Assembly: GCA_003520455.1 (NCBI GenBank)
Contig: DOUV01000934.1
Span: forward strand, 546 to 8,149
Direction of reading: 5' to 3'
DNA: 7,604 nt
Origin: Chloroflexota bacterium
GTDB lineage: Bacteria; Chloroflexota; Anaerolineae; Ardenticatenales; Ardenticatenaceae
Part shown: in pieces, positions 6,500 through 7,604 of the stretch
Layout: every line of letters begins with the position of its first letter
Numbering within the stretch: the stretch's first letter is position 1
Made by a program: the position numbers and the translations under genes
Notes under the pieces: model-generated
What the model was told of the DNA's origin: nothing
Databases searched by the model: none
What the model saw: the letters and a program-made list of their open reading frames with translations, nothing else

Positions 6500-6752
6500 C
6501 GCCGCAGTTGTGTATTCACCCGCAGTCAGCCCGGTCTCGCCCCACGCCGTGCATCCGTCCACGTCGATGGTAAGTGCCTTCATGTCCCAAGGTCGAGCAC
6601 GATCCCACCGTCCGCATTGCTGTCCCCGGCGAACACCCGCCCGGTTTCTCGCGCAAGCGAGATGACGTACGAGACGTCGTGCGCGTCCGCGGCCTGGACG
6701 ATGCCCGCCGGCCGGCGATCGATCCCGCCGACGAACGTGCGTGTTCTAAACC
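6500..6752 (-). pseudogene. FAD-binding oxidoreductase (berberine-bridge/PCMH type), short internal fragment
   Basis: Minus-strand pieces read RTFVGGIDRRPAGIVQAADA, HDVSYVISLARETG, DGGIVLDLG, then after a one-base slip at about 6582 MKALTIDVDGCTAWGETGLT and AGEYTTAA. This is the order of the N-terminal FAD-binding domain of BBE-like oxidoreductases, normally about 450 residues. Three kinds of damage show. The first 30-40 residues are absent. About ten residues between LARETG and DGGIV are lost, which should carry the R-x-GGH loop whose His attaches the flavin covalently in many members. A frame change gives an early TGA at 6580-6582. The rest of the enzyme is missing downstream. It begins about 20 bases past the stop of the cupin gene on the same strand, so it may once have been the next gene of that operon. 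Confidence 0.7.
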
Positions 6753-6774
6753 GAACATCTCTCTTGCAACGGCG

Positions 6775-7365
6775 TTAAGCAGCATTTTCATCTTCCCATT
6801 TGAGAAACTCTATGGCCCGGTCTTCTCTGGTTGCGCCAACTGAGGCGGGGGCCAGGAAATGGAGCGCCACCGTCACCCGCTGCGGATCGGCGCCGACCGC
6901 CTGGTGGACGTCCGTGGTGTCGAAGAGGTAGCCCGTCCCCGGCGGATAGTCACGCTCGCCGCTCAGTACCAGGTTACCCGACGCGTCGTGGACGAACCGC
7001 CGGTCGCGCTCGATGCCCTGGACCGTCACCGCGCAGCCCCAGCCGTCGTGGTCGTGGGGGTGCGTCTGCTGTCCGGGTCGCAGGACGATCGCCGCCAGCG
7101 ACCAACTGGCAGGATCGTCATGGAGGACGCGCCGGTCGTAGCCGGAGGCCGCACCTGCTTCGGCGCTCCCATCGATGCGCCGCGCGACGGTCTTGACCTC
7201 CTCCACCAGGCGGGCTTGGAGCGCCGGTGATGCTTGGGAGAGCGGGCCAAGGGCATTCACCCTGGCGACGAAACGCGCCACAACCGCGCTCTCCTCCCAT
7301 ACCTGTGCATTCCCTACTGTCTGTCCCGCTCCGTAGATCAGGGTGTTCTTCGTCTCACGCAGCAT
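6775..7365 (-). CDS. Cysteine-dioxygenase-like cupin protein
   Basis: 196 residues, intact. The ATG at 7363-7365 has AGGAGG at 7372-7377, six bases away. The cupin core is clear: LRPGQQTHPHDHDGWGCAVT (residues 96-115) and GTGYLFDTTDVHQAVGA (143-159). Placed on mammalian cysteine dioxygenase, the iron ligands H86, H88, H140 correspond to H104, H106, H154. Substrate Arg60 and Tyr58 correspond to R78 and Y76, with R-to-H spacing of 26 in both, and the crosslinking Cys93 to C111. The Ser153-His155-Tyr157 triad is only partly kept, as A167, H169, L171. Known: such enzymes oxidise thiols such as cysteine to sulfinates with iron and O2 in the cytoplasm. Inferred: a thiol dioxygenase or related iron cupin, substrate uncertain. 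It starts inside the 3' end of the MFS gene, so the two are probably co-translated. Confidence 0.88.
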   Translation of the reverse strand: MLRETKNTLIYGAGQTVGNAQVWEESAVVARFVARVNALGPLSQASPALQARLVEEVKTVARRIDGSAEAGAASGYDRRVLHDDPASWSLAAIVLRPGQQTHPHDHDGWGCAVTVQGIERDRRFVHDASGNLVLSGERDYPPGTGYLFDTTDVHQAVGADPQRVTVALHFLAPASVGATREDRAIEFLKWEDENAA

Positions 7366-7604
7366 ATCGATCCTCCTGCTGGTCGAGCGCTATTATGGTT
7401 GCGGTCGCGGCATCCAGGTCCGGTTGCCCATCGGCCTGGGAGCCGGCAGGGACGCGCCGGAGCACGAGGACGCCAACGATCGCCGCAGCAATCGCGATGG
7501 CTGCGCTGATGGCGGCGACCAGGTGCAGACCCTGCACGAACGCGCCGCGAGCGGCGGCGAGCAGCACGAGGGCGAGCGGCTCGGGCAGCTGGCCGGCGAC
7601 GCTC
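7355..7604 (-). CDS. MFS drug exporter of the DHA2 (EmrB/QacA-like) type, C-terminal end only
   Basis: Partial: the gene enters from the right edge and stops at TGA 7355-7357. About 82 residues are visible: SVAGQLPEPLALVLLAAARG, AFVQGLHLVAAISAAIAIAA, AIVGVLVLRRVPAG, then a hydrophilic tail. The AAxxAFxQGLHLxAAISA segment followed by one last membrane helix (about residues 28-50 of the visible part) and a basic LRR end is typical of the final transmembrane helix of 14-helix DHA2 exporters. These proton-driven inner-membrane pumps expel toxic compounds. The stop overlaps the start of the cupin gene by 11 bases, pointing to a shared message. The promoter lies outside the window. Confidence 0.8.
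   Translation of the reverse strand, partial: SVAGQLPEPLALVLLAAARGAFVQGLHLVAAISAAIAIAAAIVGVLVLRRVPAGSQADGQPDLDAATATIIALDQQEDRYAA

Noticed and set aside
6831..7230. Plus-strand frames of 121 and 123 codons
   Set aside because: Antisense to the cupin gene; the first is Arg/Pro-rich and neither resembles a protein family.

Overview
This window looks like a worn, mobile-element-rich stretch of a Chloroflexota-type genome. That placement is inference from protein flavour: a sigma factor fused to a bifunctional-nuclease (BFN) domain, an AAA_16 signalling ATPase opening MSQLHKPIVAP, IS1634- and ISL3-type transposases, DinB-family proteins, and a mixed, mostly GC-rich base composition. No rRNA, tRNA or CRISPR array is visible.

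Layout. Bases 1-239 are a non-coding leader with a small hairpin and a -10-like box. Bases 240-1433 (+) hold one intact gene, an ECF-like sigma-70 factor joined in frame to a BFN (DUF151) domain. A strong internal ribosome site sits exactly where the BFN domain begins. After about 300 gene-free bases come two broken insertion-sequence remnants abutting head to head: the degraded 3' part of an ISL3-family transposase on the minus strand (about 1760-2086), then a 5'-truncated IS1634-family transposase on the plus strand (about 2097-3543).

From 3731 to the right edge every gene or fragment lies on the minus strand. Read in the direction of transcription, from the right edge leftward: the 3' end of a DHA2-type MFS drug exporter (7355-7604); a cysteine-dioxygenase-like cupin overlapping it by 11 bases (6775-7365); a fragment of an FAD-binding oxidoreductase (about 6500-6752); an AAA_16 ATPase pseudogene with a large internal deletion and lost C-terminus (about 5463-6113), running into the 3' end of a DinB-family gene (5301-5462); an intact dienelactone-hydrolase-family enzyme (4528-5184); and the 5' half of a second DinB-type gene (4186-4452) running into the 3' two-thirds of a RibD/dihydrofolate-reductase-like gene (3731-4185).

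The main theme is decay by deletion. At least four places show two unrelated coding fragments, or distant parts of one gene, butted together, with added stops and frameshifts. Between them the sigma-BFN gene, the hydrolase and the MFS/cupin pair look intact. I see no defence system or biosynthetic cluster. The most unusual intact items are the sigma-BFN fusion with its internal start and the cupin that keeps the metal and substrate residues of cysteine dioxygenase but lacks the Ser and Tyr of its Ser-His-Tyr triad.
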